Shown here: piece by piece, positions 9,038 through 17,856 of the stretch | Numbering within the stretch: position 1 is the first letter of the stretch | Layout of the letters: each line of letters begins with the position of its first letter | Notes under the pieces: generated by a model | What the model was told of the DNA's origin: nothing | The model's input: the letters and a program-made list of their open reading frames with translations, nothing else | The model's database searches: none | Translations under genes and position numbers: made by a program | Assembly: GCA_025355105.1 (NCBI GenBank) | Contig: JANYAE010000052.1 | Location: forward strand, 270,155 to 334,154 | DNA from: Pseudomonadota bacterium | GTDB lineage: Bacteria; Pseudomonadota; Gammaproteobacteria; Steroidobacterales; Steroidobacteraceae | Length of the DNA stretch: 64,000 nucleotides | Direction: 5' to 3'

Positions 9038-11227
9038 ATGAAACACGTCACGCGGCAGACCCTCCTCGCGCTATCGATGCTCGCTGCCGGCCTGGGCGGA
9101 TGTCACGGCGACCGCAGTGCGACGCCGGCGGCGCAGTCCGCGAAGCTGCCACCGGCCGCGATCGACGCGGCGCGGGTCGCGAAGGCCGCAGCCGAGCCGG
9201 ACCAGTGGCTGATGACCGGGCGCGACCAGGGTGGCACCTATTTCAGTCCGCTCGCCGACATCAACGCCGAAAACGTCACGCGCCTCGGCTTCGCTTGGGA
9301 ATACCGCCTCGGCACGCGTCGCGGGCTCGAGGCGACGCCGGTGGTCGTGGATGGCGCGCTCTACACGACGGGCAACTTCGGCTGGGTGTACGCGCTCGAT
9401 GCGGCGACCGGTCACGAGCTATGGAAATACAACCCGGAAGTGGACGGGCAGTGGGGTCGCTATGCGTGCTGCGACGCGATCAACCGCGGCGTCGCGGTGT
9501 GGCAGGGACGCGTGTACGTCGGCTCGCTCGATGGCTATTTGCACGCGATCGACGCGGCAACCGGCCAGCGGCTGTGGAAGGTCGACACCTTGCCGGCACG
9601 CGGCCCGAAGACGCCGTTCACGTTGTCGGCGACGCCGGTCATCGCCGGCGACGTGATCATCGTCGGCAGCGCCGGCGCGGACTTCGCCGGCGGCCGTGGC
9701 TACATCGGGGCCTATGACCTCACGACCGGCGCATTCCGCTGGCGCTTCTACACGGTGCCGCGCGACCCGAAGAACGGCCCGCAGGAGCAGCCGCACCTCG
9801 TCGAGGCCATCAAGACCTGGGATCCGCGCCATCGCTGGGAAGCCGGGAGCGGCGGCACTGCCTGGGACGGCATCAGCTACGACCCCGAGCTCAAGCTGGT
9901 CTATTTTGGTACCGGCAACGGCGCGCCGTACAACATCAAGGAGGGCGGCCGCACGGGCGGTAACGACCTCTATACCGCCTCGATCGTCGCGGTGCACGCC
10001 GACAGCGGCACGCTCGCCTGGTACTACCAGACGACGCCGGGCGACCGCTGGGACTACGACAGCACGCAAAAGATGATCCTCGCCGACCTCGACCTCGGCG
10101 AAGGGCCGCGCAAGGTGCTGATGCAGGCGTCGAAGAACGGCTACTACTACGTGCTGGACCGCGCCACCGGCCAGCTGCTGTCGGCCAACAACTTCGTGTT
10201 CGTGAACTGGTCCACGGGCATCGACCTGAAGACCGGCCGCCCGATGACCACACCGGCCGCCGAGTACCAGAAGGAACCGAAGCTGATGTTCCCGGCGAAC
10301 TCCGGTGCGCACAGCTGGCAGCCGATGTCCTACGATCCGGCGACGAAGCTGACCTACATCCCGGTCATCGAGTGGCCGATGATCTACATGGATACCGGCA
10401 AGACGCGCGCCGGGCTGATCGAGGGATTTTTCACCGTTCAGGCCTTCCTGCCGGATGACTACGATCCCAAGGCGCTCGCGAGCCTGTACGGACCGCTGCC
10501 ACCGCTCGCCAAGCTCAACAAGGGCCTGCCGCCCTCGCACGCAAAGGGATTCCTGCGCGCCTGGGACCCGGTCCACCAGAAACTCGCATGGGAAGTGCCG
10601 ACGGCCACGCACTGGGACGGCGGCGTGCTGTCGACGGCCGGCGGCCTCGTGTTCCAGGGTGACGCGGCCGGCAACCTCAATATCTACAAGGCCGACGACG
10701 GCAAGAAGCTCGCCAGCGTCGCGTTGGGCACCGGAATCATGGCGGCTCCGGCAACCTACCGCGTCGGTGGCGTGCAGTACGTGGTCATCATGGCCGGCTT
10801 CGGCGGCAACTACGTCAACTACCCGCTGACCAAGCAGATGGTGGCGTACGACCACGACAATGAGGGACGGGTGATCGCTCTCAGGCTCGACGGCACGGCG
10901 GTGCCGATCGCGGCGCCGCTGCCGGCCGAGCCGTTCCCGCAGCCTCCGGCCCACGAGGGCCCTGCTGCCAGGATCGCCGCCGGCGAGGTCCTGTACAACC
11001 GCTTCTGCAGCCGCTGCCACATGCTCGACCGCGGCATCCTGCCGGACCTGCGCCGCCTGACGCCCGCCAAGCACGAGTTGTTCTACGACATCGTGCTGAA
11101 CGGCGTGCTGGCAGGTGCCGGCATGGGGCGCTGGGATGACGTCCTGTCGCATCCGGACGCCGAGGCGATCCACGCCTACGTCGTCGACGAGGCGTGGAAG
11201 GCCTTCGACGCGCAGAAGGCGCACTGA
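9038..11227 (+). CDS. Quinohemoprotein PQQ-dependent alcohol dehydrogenase
   Basis: A 729-residue periplasmic type II quinohemoprotein. A lipobox-like LGGC ends the signal sequence. An eight-bladed PQQ propeller follows, with the vicinal disulfide pair Cys144-Cys145 (YACCD) over PQQ and the metal-ligand Asn in GTGNGAPYN. The C-terminal cytochrome c domain carries CSRCH (residues 657-661). The enzyme would oxidise primary alcohols or aldehydes and pass electrons through its heme to the respiratory chain. The catalytic Asp339 lies in W-D-Y-D: Asp341 stands where calcium-type relatives have Thr, Ser or Ala, a change associated with lanthanide-dependent enzymes. The usual metal-ligand Glu region reads GADFAGGRG, with Asp for Glu. 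The ATG at 9038 follows a GGGA ribosome site; a GTG seven codons earlier is less likely. Confidence 0.92.
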   Translation: MKHVTRQTLLALSMLAAGLGGCHGDRSATPAAQSAKLPPAAIDAARVAKAAAEPDQWLMTGRDQGGTYFSPLADINAENVTRLGFAWEYRLGTRRGLEATPVVVDGALYTTGNFGWVYALDAATGHELWKYNPEVDGQWGRYACCDAINRGVAVWQGRVYVGSLDGYLHAIDAATGQRLWKVDTLPARGPKTPFTLSATPVIAGDVIIVGSAGADFAGGRGYIGAYDLTTGAFRWRFYTVPRDPKNGPQEQPHLVEAIKTWDPRHRWEAGSGGTAWDGISYDPELKLVYFGTGNGAPYNIKEGGRTGGNDLYTASIVAVHADSGTLAWYYQTTPGDRWDYDSTQKMILADLDLGEGPRKVLMQASKNGYYYVLDRATGQLLSANNFVFVNWSTGIDLKTGRPMTTPAAEYQKEPKLMFPANSGAHSWQPMSYDPATKLTYIPVIEWPMIYMDTGKTRAGLIEGFFTVQAFLPDDYDPKALASLYGPLPPLAKLNKGLPPSHAKGFLRAWDPVHQKLAWEVPTATHWDGGVLSTAGGLVFQGDAAGNLNIYKADDGKKLASVALGTGIMAAPATYRVGGVQYVVIMAGFGGNYVNYPLTKQMVAYDHDNEGRVIALRLDGTAVPIAAPLPAEPFPQPPAHEGPAARIAAGEVLYNRFCSRCHMLDRGILPDLRRLTPAKHELFYDIVLNGVLAGAGMGRWDDVLSHPDAEAIHAYVVDEAWKAFDAQKAH

Positions 11228-11257
11228 GCCGGCCTCACCGGCCGACGCCCGGCGCGG

Positions 11258-12031
11258 CTACCCGCGGGTGCGGACGCGCAGCGAGTCCCAGCTCGCGTCC
11301 GCAGTCCAGCCGCCGTCGACCGGCAGGCTGACGCCGTTGATGAAGGCACTCTGCGCGCTGGCGAGGTAGGCGATCGCCGCCGCGACGTCTTCCGGCCGGG
11401 CGAAGCGCGCCATCGGCACGCGGTCGACGATGTCCTGGTCCGAGTACGCGCCGCTGCCCTGGTCGGCGACGTCCATCTGCGTCTTGATCCACCCGGGGCA
11501 GACGGCATTCACCCGTACGCCGCGGCCGCCCCACTCGGCGGCGAGGGTCCGGGTCAAGCCGATGAGACCGTGCTTGGAGGCGTTGTAGGCGCTGCGGTGG
11601 CTGACGGCTGCGAGGCCCGCGATCGAGGCGACGTTGACGATGCTGCCGCGACCACGCGCCAGCATCGCCGTGCCGAGCGCCCTGCTGAGCAGGAACGGGC
11701 CGAGCAGATTGATGTTCAGCACACGCTGCCACTGCGCCGCGGTGGTCTGCTCGGCCGGGCAAATCAGGCTGATGCCGGCGTTGTTGACCAGCACGTCGGC
11801 GGCGCCGTAGTCGGCGGCCACTCGCGCGGCCAGCGATTCCGCGAAGGCTTCCGATGCGACGTCACCCGTGACGCCGTGGACGCGCCGTCCGTCGGCCCGC
11901 AGGCGCGCGAGCGGTGCGTCAAGCGGCTGGATGTCGGTCAGCAGCACCTCGTACCCGCTGCCCGCCAGCAATGCGGCCGTCGCGAAGCCGACGCCCTGGG
12001 CGGCGCCCGTGACCACGGCGATCTGAGTCAT
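11258..12031 (-). CDS. SDR family NAD(P)-dependent oxidoreductase
   Basis: A 257-residue classical short-chain dehydrogenase. Features: cofactor motif TGAAQGVG near the N-terminus, NNAG (VNNAGISL), catalytic Ser in NVASIAG, catalytic YxxxK in SAYNASKHG, and the PG motif after the active site (VCPGWIKTQM). Asp at the end of the second strand (LLTDIQ) suggests preference for NAD(H) over NADP(H). The C-terminal block GVSLPVDGGWTAD is typical. It would interconvert an alcohol and a ketone; the substrate is unknown. It converges with the PQQ alcohol dehydrogenase; the two genes end 30 bases apart. Confidence 0.9.
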   Translation of the reverse strand: MTQIAVVTGAAQGVGFATAALLAGSGYEVLLTDIQPLDAPLARLRADGRRVHGVTGDVASEAFAESLAARVAADYGAADVLVNNAGISLICPAEQTTAAQWQRVLNINLLGPFLLSRALGTAMLARGRGSIVNVASIAGLAAVSHRSAYNASKHGLIGLTRTLAAEWGGRGVRVNAVCPGWIKTQMDVADQGSGAYSDQDIVDRVPMARFARPEDVAAAIAYLASAQSAFINGVSLPVDGGWTADASWDSLRVRTRG

Positions 12032-12147
12032 CTGCAGCTACTCCCGATGCGAGCGTGACGCCGCGCGGCCACGCGACGCGCGGCGCGCACTATCCGCCGC
12101 GCCGCGGTCGCGATCAAGGGCCGAGGCACGGCCGGCCGGTCGCGACC

Positions 12148-13059
12148 TCAGTAGATCCTGGGCACCCAGCGCTGACTGGACTTCCTCGGCCGCCGGTAGC
12201 CGGTGTCCGGCTGGCGCGGTGGCAGCTCGAGCTCCACGGGCTCCAGGTCCTTGTAGGGAACCTGACGCAGCAGGTGGGCGATGCAGTTCAGGCGCGCGCG
12301 CTTCTTGTTGTCCGCGTCGACGATGTTCCACGGCGTCAGCCTGCGGTCGGTGTGCTCGAGCATCACGTCCTTGGCGCGCGAAAATTCGACCCAGTGCTTG
12401 CGCGCCTCCAGGTCCATGGGGCTCAGCTTCCAGCGCTTGATTGGCTTCTGGATGCGCTCGACGAAGCGCCGCTCCTGTTCCTCGTCGTCAACCGAGAACC
12501 AGTACTTGATCAGGTGCATGCCCGAGCGCACCAGCATCTCCTCGAACAGCGGGCACGATCGCAGGAACTCTTGGTACTCGGCGTCGGTGCAGAAACCCAT
12601 CACGTGCTCGACGCCCGCGCGGTTGTACCAGCTGCGATCGAACAGCACGATCTCGCCCGCGGCCGGCAGCTGCTCGACGTAGCGCTGAAAGTACCATTGC
12701 GAACGCTCGCGCTCGGTCGGCGTGCCGAGCGCGACGACACGGCAGACGCGCGGGTTCAGGCTCTCGGTAATCCGCTTGATGACGCCGCCCTTGCCGGCCG
12801 CGTCCCGACCCTCGAACAGCACGCAGACCTTGAGACCCTGCAGCCTGACCCACTCCTGCATCTTGAGCAGTTCAAACTGCAGCCGCACCAGTTCGTCGAG
12901 GTACTTGTAGTCCCTGGGCGGCTTGATCGGCGGCCGGCTGTCGCCGACGACGCGCCAGCGCCCTTCGGCGGCGACGCGTTCCTCGGCGTTGCGGCGGATC
13001 TCGCCGTCGGCGAGCGTCGACTGCTCGTCCTTCTTGCGGCCGTGTCGGGATTTCTTCAT
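12148..13059 (-). CDS. ppk2: Polyphosphate kinase 2 (PPK2, class I-like)
   Basis: A 303-residue single-domain PPK2. Walker A is EGRDAAGKGG, the family Walker B/lid region is FDRSWYNRAGVEHVMGF, and the conserved TPWNIVDADNKKRARLN block lies near the C-terminus. PPK2 transfers phosphate between polyphosphate and nucleoside diphosphates, usually making GTP or ATP from polyphosphate. One domain of about 300 residues with a Lys/Arg-rich N-terminal tail fits class I. The start at MKKSRHG was chosen because the residues upstream resemble non-coding translation. It acts in the cytosol as an energy and phosphate buffer. It is monocistronic. Confidence 0.93.
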   Translation of the reverse strand: MKKSRHGRKKDEQSTLADGEIRRNAEERVAAEGRWRVVGDSRPPIKPPRDYKYLDELVRLQFELLKMQEWVRLQGLKVCVLFEGRDAAGKGGVIKRITESLNPRVCRVVALGTPTERERSQWYFQRYVEQLPAAGEIVLFDRSWYNRAGVEHVMGFCTDAEYQEFLRSCPLFEEMLVRSGMHLIKYWFSVDDEEQERRFVERIQKPIKRWKLSPMDLEARKHWVEFSRAKDVMLEHTDRRLTPWNIVDADNKKRARLNCIAHLLRQVPYKDLEPVELELPPRQPDTGYRRPRKSSQRWVPRIY

Positions 13060-13180
13060 GGCGGTCTCGGGTTGCCGTCGTCGGCAAAACGATACGCGCT
13101 CCCGGCGGCGCATGCACCCGCGAGGCGGATCGTTGCGTGTCGGAGCGCGCGCGAGCCGCGGCGGGATTCGGCGCCGATCG

Positions 13181-13576
13181 CTAGGCGAACTTCGCCTTGA
13201 GGCGCTCGGCGAACCGCGCCAGGTGGATCACCATCCGCTCATGACTGCCGGCCCCGATCTCCTCGTCCTCGTCGGTCGCGCGCACCGTGAACTCGATGCG
13301 GCGTCCGTCGACGTGAGTCACCTCGGCATGGCCGGTGACGCTGCGGCCGACCGGGGTCGCAGCGACGTGAGTGATGTCGACGCGGGTGCCGAGGGCGCTC
13401 TCGCCGGCGTCGAAGTACGGCTTGATCGCGTTGAGCGCGGCGTTCTCCATGATCATGATCATCACCGGCGTTGCGAGCACCGGCGGCAGCATCGCGTCCT
13501 TGAAGCGGTTGGCGAGGTGCTCCTGTCCGACGACGAGCGTGAAGGAACCGCGGGTTCCGGTCGGAATCGGGCGCAT
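13181..13576 (-). CDS. Hotdog-fold thioesterase (FlK-like)
   Basis: A 131-residue hotdog protein resembling fluoroacetyl-CoA thioesterase FlK and related thioesterases. Recognisable segments are LPPVLATPVMIMIMENAA, with the active-site Glu near the start of the central helix, and the strand sequence GTRVDITHVAATPVG with the conserved His, followed by FTVRATDEDEEIGAGSHERMVI. It would hydrolyse a small acyl-CoA; whether fluorinated substrates are relevant cannot be told. It follows no obvious pathway gene but lies on the same strand as the PQQ sugar dehydrogenase gene downstream. Confidence 0.85.
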   Translation of the reverse strand: MRPIPTGTRGSFTLVVGQEHLANRFKDAMLPPVLATPVMIMIMENAALNAIKPYFDAGESALGTRVDITHVAATPVGRSVTGHAEVTHVDGRRIEFTVRATDEDEEIGAGSHERMVIHLARFAERLKAKFA

Positions 13577-13627
13577 GGAGGGCTCCGTGTGTCGATTGAT
13601 CGCCGCGCGACGCCGGCGCGGGGGATG

Positions 13628-14998
13628 CTAGCTTGTGGGTTGCCGGGTCACGCGCCAGACGACGTTGCCGACATCATCGGCGACCAGCAGCGCGCCGTCG
13701 CGACCCACCGCCACGCCGACCGGGCGCCCGTAGGCCTTGCCGTCGGCACTGAGAAAACCCGTCAGCACGTCCTCGGGCGGTCCGGCGGGGCGGCCGTCGG
13801 CAAATGGCACGAAGATCACCTTGTAGCCGCTGCGCGGGTTGCGGTTCCAAGAGCCGTGCTGGCCGACGAAGGCACCGCCGGCGTAGTGCGCGGGCAGCGC
13901 GTCGGCGGCGTAGAACGCGAGCCCGATCGACGCGGTGTGTGCGCCGAGGGCGAAGTCGGGGACCAGGGCCTGCGCGACCAGATCCGGGCGCTGCGGGCGA
14001 ACGCGCTCGTCGATGTGCTGCCCGTAGTAGCTGTAGGGCCAGCCGTAGAAGCCGCCATCACGCACCGCGGTCATGTAGTCGGGGACGAGGTCGCTGCCGA
14101 TCTCGTCGCGCTCGTTGACCGCCACCCACAGCGCGCCGCTGCGCGGCTCCCACGCCAGGCCGTTCGGGTTGCGCAGTCCCGAGGCGTACAGCCGCGATCG
14201 ACCAGTGGCGAGGTCGAGCTCGTGGATTGCCGCGCGCCCTGTCTCGCTGCCGAGGCCGTTCTCGCCGACGTTGCTGTTCGAGCCGACGCCGATGTAGAGG
14301 CGCGTGCCGTCGCGGCTGGCGACCAGATCCTTCGTCCAGTGGTGGTCGATCGGCCCGCCGGGTAGGTCGAGGACCTTGACTCCCGGGACGGTGATCTCGG
14401 TATCGCCAGGCGCGTACGCAAAGCGCATCAGCGCGTCGGTATTGGCGACGTAGAGGAACGAGCCGACCAGTGCCATGCCGAAGGGCGAGTGCAGCCCGCG
14501 CAGCAGCACCGTGCGCCGCTCGGCCTGCCCGTCCGTGCCGATGCCGCGCAGCAGGGCGATGCGATCGGCGCTCGGGGTCGCCGATCCGGCAGCCTGCATC
14601 ACGCGGTCGGCGATCCAGGCCTTGATGCCGCCGGGCGCGTCAGCGAAGCGCGGCGCGCTCGTCTCGGCCACCAGCACGTCGCCGTTCGGCAGCACGTAGA
14701 GCCAGCGCGGATGGTCCAGCCTGACGGCATAGGCGCTCACACGGAGGCCCGCGGCGGCCGTCGGTCTGCCGCCGGCGGGCCATCCGACCGCGCGCGCGAT
14801 CCGCACCGTGGGCAGGAGCGTCGGGTGCGGCGGCGGCAGGACCGGGGATGGTCCAATGCCTGCGCTGGCCGGCAGCGTGGCGTGATCGCCGCAACCGGCG
14901 AGCGCGAGGCCTGCCGCGAGGGCCGCCAGCCGGTGTTGTCGCGCCAGCGTGCGCGGTGGCCGCAAGCGCTCGCCAGGCCGGTCAGCTTGCTCGCGCAT
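13628..14998 (-). CDS. PQQ-dependent sugar dehydrogenase, lipoprotein (sorbosone dehydrogenase family)
   Basis: About 456 residues. The signal peptide ends in a lipobox (LALAGC), so the protein is probably a lipoprotein facing the periplasm. The rest is a soluble glucose/sorbosone dehydrogenase-type beta-propeller. Typical blocks are [60 protein letters not shown], and a C-terminal [27 protein letters not shown]. The enzyme would oxidise an aldose or related sugar with PQQ as cofactor. The ATG at 14998 is preceded by AGGAG, though the spacing is short (4); an ATG five codons earlier (15013) is possible. Confidence 0.86.
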   Translation of the reverse strand: MREQADRPGERLRPPRTLARQHRLAALAAGLALAGCGDHATLPASAGIGPSPVLPPPHPTLLPTVRIARAVGWPAGGRPTAAAGLRVSAYAVRLDHPRWLYVLPNGDVLVAETSAPRFADAPGGIKAWIADRVMQAAGSATPSADRIALLRGIGTDGQAERRTVLLRGLHSPFGMALVGSFLYVANTDALMRFAYAPGDTEITVPGVKVLDLPGGPIDHHWTKDLVASRDGTRLYIGVGSNSNVGENGLGSETGRAAIHELDLATGRSRLYASGLRNPNGLAWEPRSGALWVAVNERDEIGSDLVPDYMTAVRDGGFYGWPYSYYGQHIDERVRPQRPDLVAQALVPDFALGAHTASIGLAFYAADALPAHYAGGAFVGQHGSWNRNPRSGYKVIFVPFADGRPAGPPEDVLTGFLSADGKAYGRPVGVAVGRDGALLVADDVGNVVWRVTRQPTS

Positions 14999-15031
14999 CA
15001 GGCTCCTCGACATCTTGCTCGCCGCCGAGCG

Positions 15032-16297
15032 TCAGCGGCCGGGACGGGCAGCGCCTGCCCACTTGTAGATGACACCGCCGCGCATCACAAACGCGACGCG
15101 CCGCACCGCGCTGAGATCGGCGAGCGGGTCGCCGTCGAGGGCGATGATATCGGCCTCGTAGCCCGGCGCGAGCCGGCCGAGGCGGTCGCCCATGCCGAGC
15201 GCCTCGGCGGCGACTGCGTTTGCAGAGACCAGCGCCTGCATCGGCGACTGGCCGCAGTGTTCGACGCGGCCGATGAACTCGTCGGCATTGTGGCCGTGCG
15301 CCCCGGCCGTCGCGTCGGTCGAGAACACGACTTTGGCGTCCGGTGTGCGCACCGCGATGGCGCAGACCGCGAAGTCCTCGGCGAGATCGCGAGCCATCGT
15401 CGCCATACCCTCTTCGGTGTAGTTGCCGACGCCGAGGTAGCGCGCCTGGTTCGCGAGGTAGTTCTGCACAACGAGCCCGACCTGCGGACTGATGAATGCT
15501 CCTGCGGCCACGGCGGTCTCGATGTCGGCGCGCGACGCGTAGGTCGCGTGCTCGATCTCCCGGCAGCCGGCGCGGGCGGCCACCGAGACCTGCGAGCGGT
15601 AGGCATGGACCATCGAGCGCAGCCCGAGCGCCGTCGCTTCGCCGCACAGCGCGCGGAGCTGCTCCTCGGTGAGCGTTGGAGTTGCGCCGACCCGCTGGCT
15701 CGACGAAGCGAAGATCTTGATCAGGTCGGCGCCCTCCGCCTTGCGTGCCCGCACCAGCGCGCGCAGCTCGTCCACCGGGGTCGCGGGAGTGCCTTGGATC
15801 CAGCCGAGCGAGGTCAGCACGCGAGGGCCCGGGAAGCCGTGATCGCGGATGGCGTCGCGCAGCGGCCTCTCGGCGGGGTCGCCGACCGACTGCACCGTCG
15901 TGAAGCCGGCCATCAGCGTGTCCCAGGCGGCCGCCGCGATGCCGAGCGCAGCCTCCGCCGGTGGCTCGGATTCGGTCGCGATCCGCCCGCCACGGTCAAA
16001 GTGCGACGCCAGGTGGACGTGCGTGTCGATCCAGCCCGGCAGGACCGTATAGCCGCGCAGGTCGATCACCCGGCCGACCGCGCGGCCGGCCGCCCGGTCG
16101 TTGATGGCGAGGATGCGGCCGTCCACCACCGCGATGCGCGCATTCAGCAAGATTCCGCCGTGGCCGTCCAGCGCGCGGCTCGTCAAAATCACCACCGGCG
16201 CCGGTGGCGACGGTGCCGGCAGCGGCGCGACTTCGGCCGCGCCGAAGCCTGCCCCCGGCAGGGCGGCGAGCACCAGCAGCGTGACCAGTCGTCTCAT
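15032..16297 (-). CDS. Secreted metal-dependent amidohydrolase
   Basis: A 421-residue amidohydrolase with a Sec signal peptide (RRLVTLLVLAALPGAGFG). Metal ligands of the TIM-barrel are visible: HVH in DTHVHLASH, the bridging Lys in GADLIKIFAS, further His in MVHAYRS and EIEHATYAS, and Asp in FSTDATAG. The C-terminal LAPGYEADIIALDGDPL block is a hallmark of the imidazolonepropionase/prolidase-like branch. The ribosome site GGAGG lies five bases before the ATG at 16297. It probably hydrolyses an amide or cyclic amide in the periplasm; the substrate is unknown. It is divergent from the beta-propeller gene. Confidence 0.88.
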   Translation of the reverse strand: MRRLVTLLVLAALPGAGFGAAEVAPLPAPSPPAPVVILTSRALDGHGGILLNARIAVVDGRILAINDRAAGRAVGRVIDLRGYTVLPGWIDTHVHLASHFDRGGRIATESEPPAEAALGIAAAAWDTLMAGFTTVQSVGDPAERPLRDAIRDHGFPGPRVLTSLGWIQGTPATPVDELRALVRARKAEGADLIKIFASSSQRVGATPTLTEEQLRALCGEATALGLRSMVHAYRSQVSVAARAGCREIEHATYASRADIETAVAAGAFISPQVGLVVQNYLANQARYLGVGNYTEEGMATMARDLAEDFAVCAIAVRTPDAKVVFSTDATAGAHGHNADEFIGRVEHCGQSPMQALVSANAVAAEALGMGDRLGRLAPGYEADIIALDGDPLADLSAVRRVAFVMRGGVIYKWAGAARPGR

Positions 16298-16500
16298 TGA
16301 ATCCTCCGCTCGGCAGCGCAACGTGGCCGTCGGCGCTGCGGCAGTTCCCGACGATAGAACATCGCCCGGCATCAGGCCATCGCCCGGCAGGTCCCGCCGC
16401 CCTCGGCGCCGCGAGCCGGTTGCGACCAGCCGAGTCCGGCAGTCGACGACCTGTGGGCAGGCGGCGAGCCCGTTGGTGGACGCCGGCCTATGATCGGCCC

Positions 16501-17802
16501 ATGAAACGGCTCACGCTGCTCGTGTTGCTGGTCTGCGCCGCGGAACCGACGCTCGCGCAGGGGATGTTTCACGCCGACCTCGCGCACTCCGGGGTCTTCC
16601 CAGCGCCGGGGCCGAAGAAATTCGGCGGCGTCGAATGGGCGTTCGCCACCGGCGGACCGGTGGTGGCGTCGCCGGTGGTCGCCGACGGAGTCGTGTACAT
16701 CGCGAGCCTGAGCGGCTACCTGTACGCGATCGACCAGCAGAGCGGCAAGGAGCGCTGGAAGTTCAAGTCGAGCCGACCGATCGCCTCGACCCCCGCGGTG
16801 GCCAACGGCACTCTTTACTTCGTCTCTTCAGCCGGCGCGCTCGCCGCGCTTGACCTCGCCACTGGCCAGCCGAAGTGGGTCACGGCCGTCGAATATGAAA
16901 AGCGCTTCGAGGCGCACAGCCTGCACGGCTACGCACCGGCGGGCCAGACTATTCCGGATGCCTGGGACATCTACACCTCGTCCCCGGCCGTCGATCACGG
17001 CAAGGTCTACTTCGGCAGCGGCGACGGCAACGTCTACGCCGTCGATGCCAACACCGGCGTGCTGCAGTGGAAGTTCCCGACCCGCGACGTGGTGCACGCC
17101 TCGCCGGCAGTCGCCAACAACGCGGTCTTCATTGGCAGCTGGGACGGATCCTTCTACGCAATTGACGCCGACAGCGGCCTGCAGCGCTGGGTGTTCAAGG
17201 CCGGCGACGACCCGGCCACTCACAACCAGGTGGGCTTTCAGTCCTCCGCGGCGGTCGTCGACGGCACGGTGTACGTCGGCTGCCGCGACGCGCACGTCTA
17301 CGCGCTCGATGCCGCGACCGGTCGCAAGAAGTGGGACTTTCCGACGAGCAAGTCGTGGGTCAACGGCACGCCCGCGGTGCGTGACGGCGTCGTCTACGTC
17401 GGCACCTCCGACAGCGCCCGGTTCCTTGCCCTCGACGCCCGCTCCGGGCGGCTGCGCTTCAGTGCCGATGCCAAGGCCTACGTCTTTTCGTCTGCCGCGC
17501 TGGCCGGCGAGCTGGCGTACTTCGGCACGCACAACGGCCGGCTGTACGCGATCGATGCGAAGAGCGGGCGGCCGGTGTGGGAATTCCAGACCGACGCCTC
17601 GAAGGCGGATCCGCTGAAGATCCTGCGACCGGACGGGGCGCTGAACCCCGAGGCTTTCGCGCCGGTGTTCCGCGACTTCGAGGACATGTATCTTGATCTG
17701 TACCGCTTCATTTCGGTCGGCGCGATCGTCTCGTCGCCGGTCGTCGACCGCGGCGTCGTGTACGTCGGCAGCACCGACGGTAACCTGTACGCGCTGCACT
17801 AG
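16501..17802 (+). CDS. Secreted PQQ-like beta-propeller repeat protein
   Basis: A 433-residue exported protein with a signal peptide ending near PTLAQG, followed by about seven or eight repeats of the PQQ-enzyme type. The recurrent unit is S/T-P-A/V-V-x-x-G-x-V-Y-x-G-x-x-D-G-x-x-Y-A-x-D-x-x-T/S-G-x-x-x-W-x-F. The repeat register is almost perfect, and a ~30-residue insertion sits before the last blade. It resembles BamB-like and PQQ-binding-like propellers. It has no cytochrome domain and no vicinal Cys pair, so it need not be an enzyme or bind PQQ; a scaffold role is equally possible. Confidence 0.85.
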   Translation: MKRLTLLVLLVCAAEPTLAQGMFHADLAHSGVFPAPGPKKFGGVEWAFATGGPVVASPVVADGVVYIASLSGYLYAIDQQSGKERWKFKSSRPIASTPAVANGTLYFVSSAGALAALDLATGQPKWVTAVEYEKRFEAHSLHGYAPAGQTIPDAWDIYTSSPAVDHGKVYFGSGDGNVYAVDANTGVLQWKFPTRDVVHASPAVANNAVFIGSWDGSFYAIDADSGLQRWVFKAGDDPATHNQVGFQSSAAVVDGTVYVGCRDAHVYALDAATGRKKWDFPTSKSWVNGTPAVRDGVVYVGTSDSARFLALDARSGRLRFSADAKAYVFSSAALAGELAYFGTHNGRLYAIDAKSGRPVWEFQTDASKADPLKILRPDGALNPEAFAPVFRDFEDMYLDLYRFISVGAIVSSPVVDRGVVYVGSTDGNLYALH

Positions 17803-17856
17803 GCCGATCTGCAGGCGCGGCCAACGCCTCGGTGGCGTTCGACGCAGGAGAAGCAG

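Noticed and set aside
9419..11224. A 601-codon frame on the minus strand within the PQQ dehydrogenase gene
   Set aside because: It is the mirror of a well-conserved quinohemoprotein; no start region or domain supports it.
11228..11242. GCCGG-N5-CCGGC hairpin after the PQQ dehydrogenase gene as a terminator
   Set aside because: Only five base pairs and no U-tract; such stems are common by chance at this GC content.
14489..16300. A 603-codon + strand frame over the sugar dehydrogenase and amidohydrolase genes
   Set aside because: It spans two genes and their gap antisense, which no real gene would be expected to do, and has no recognisable domain.
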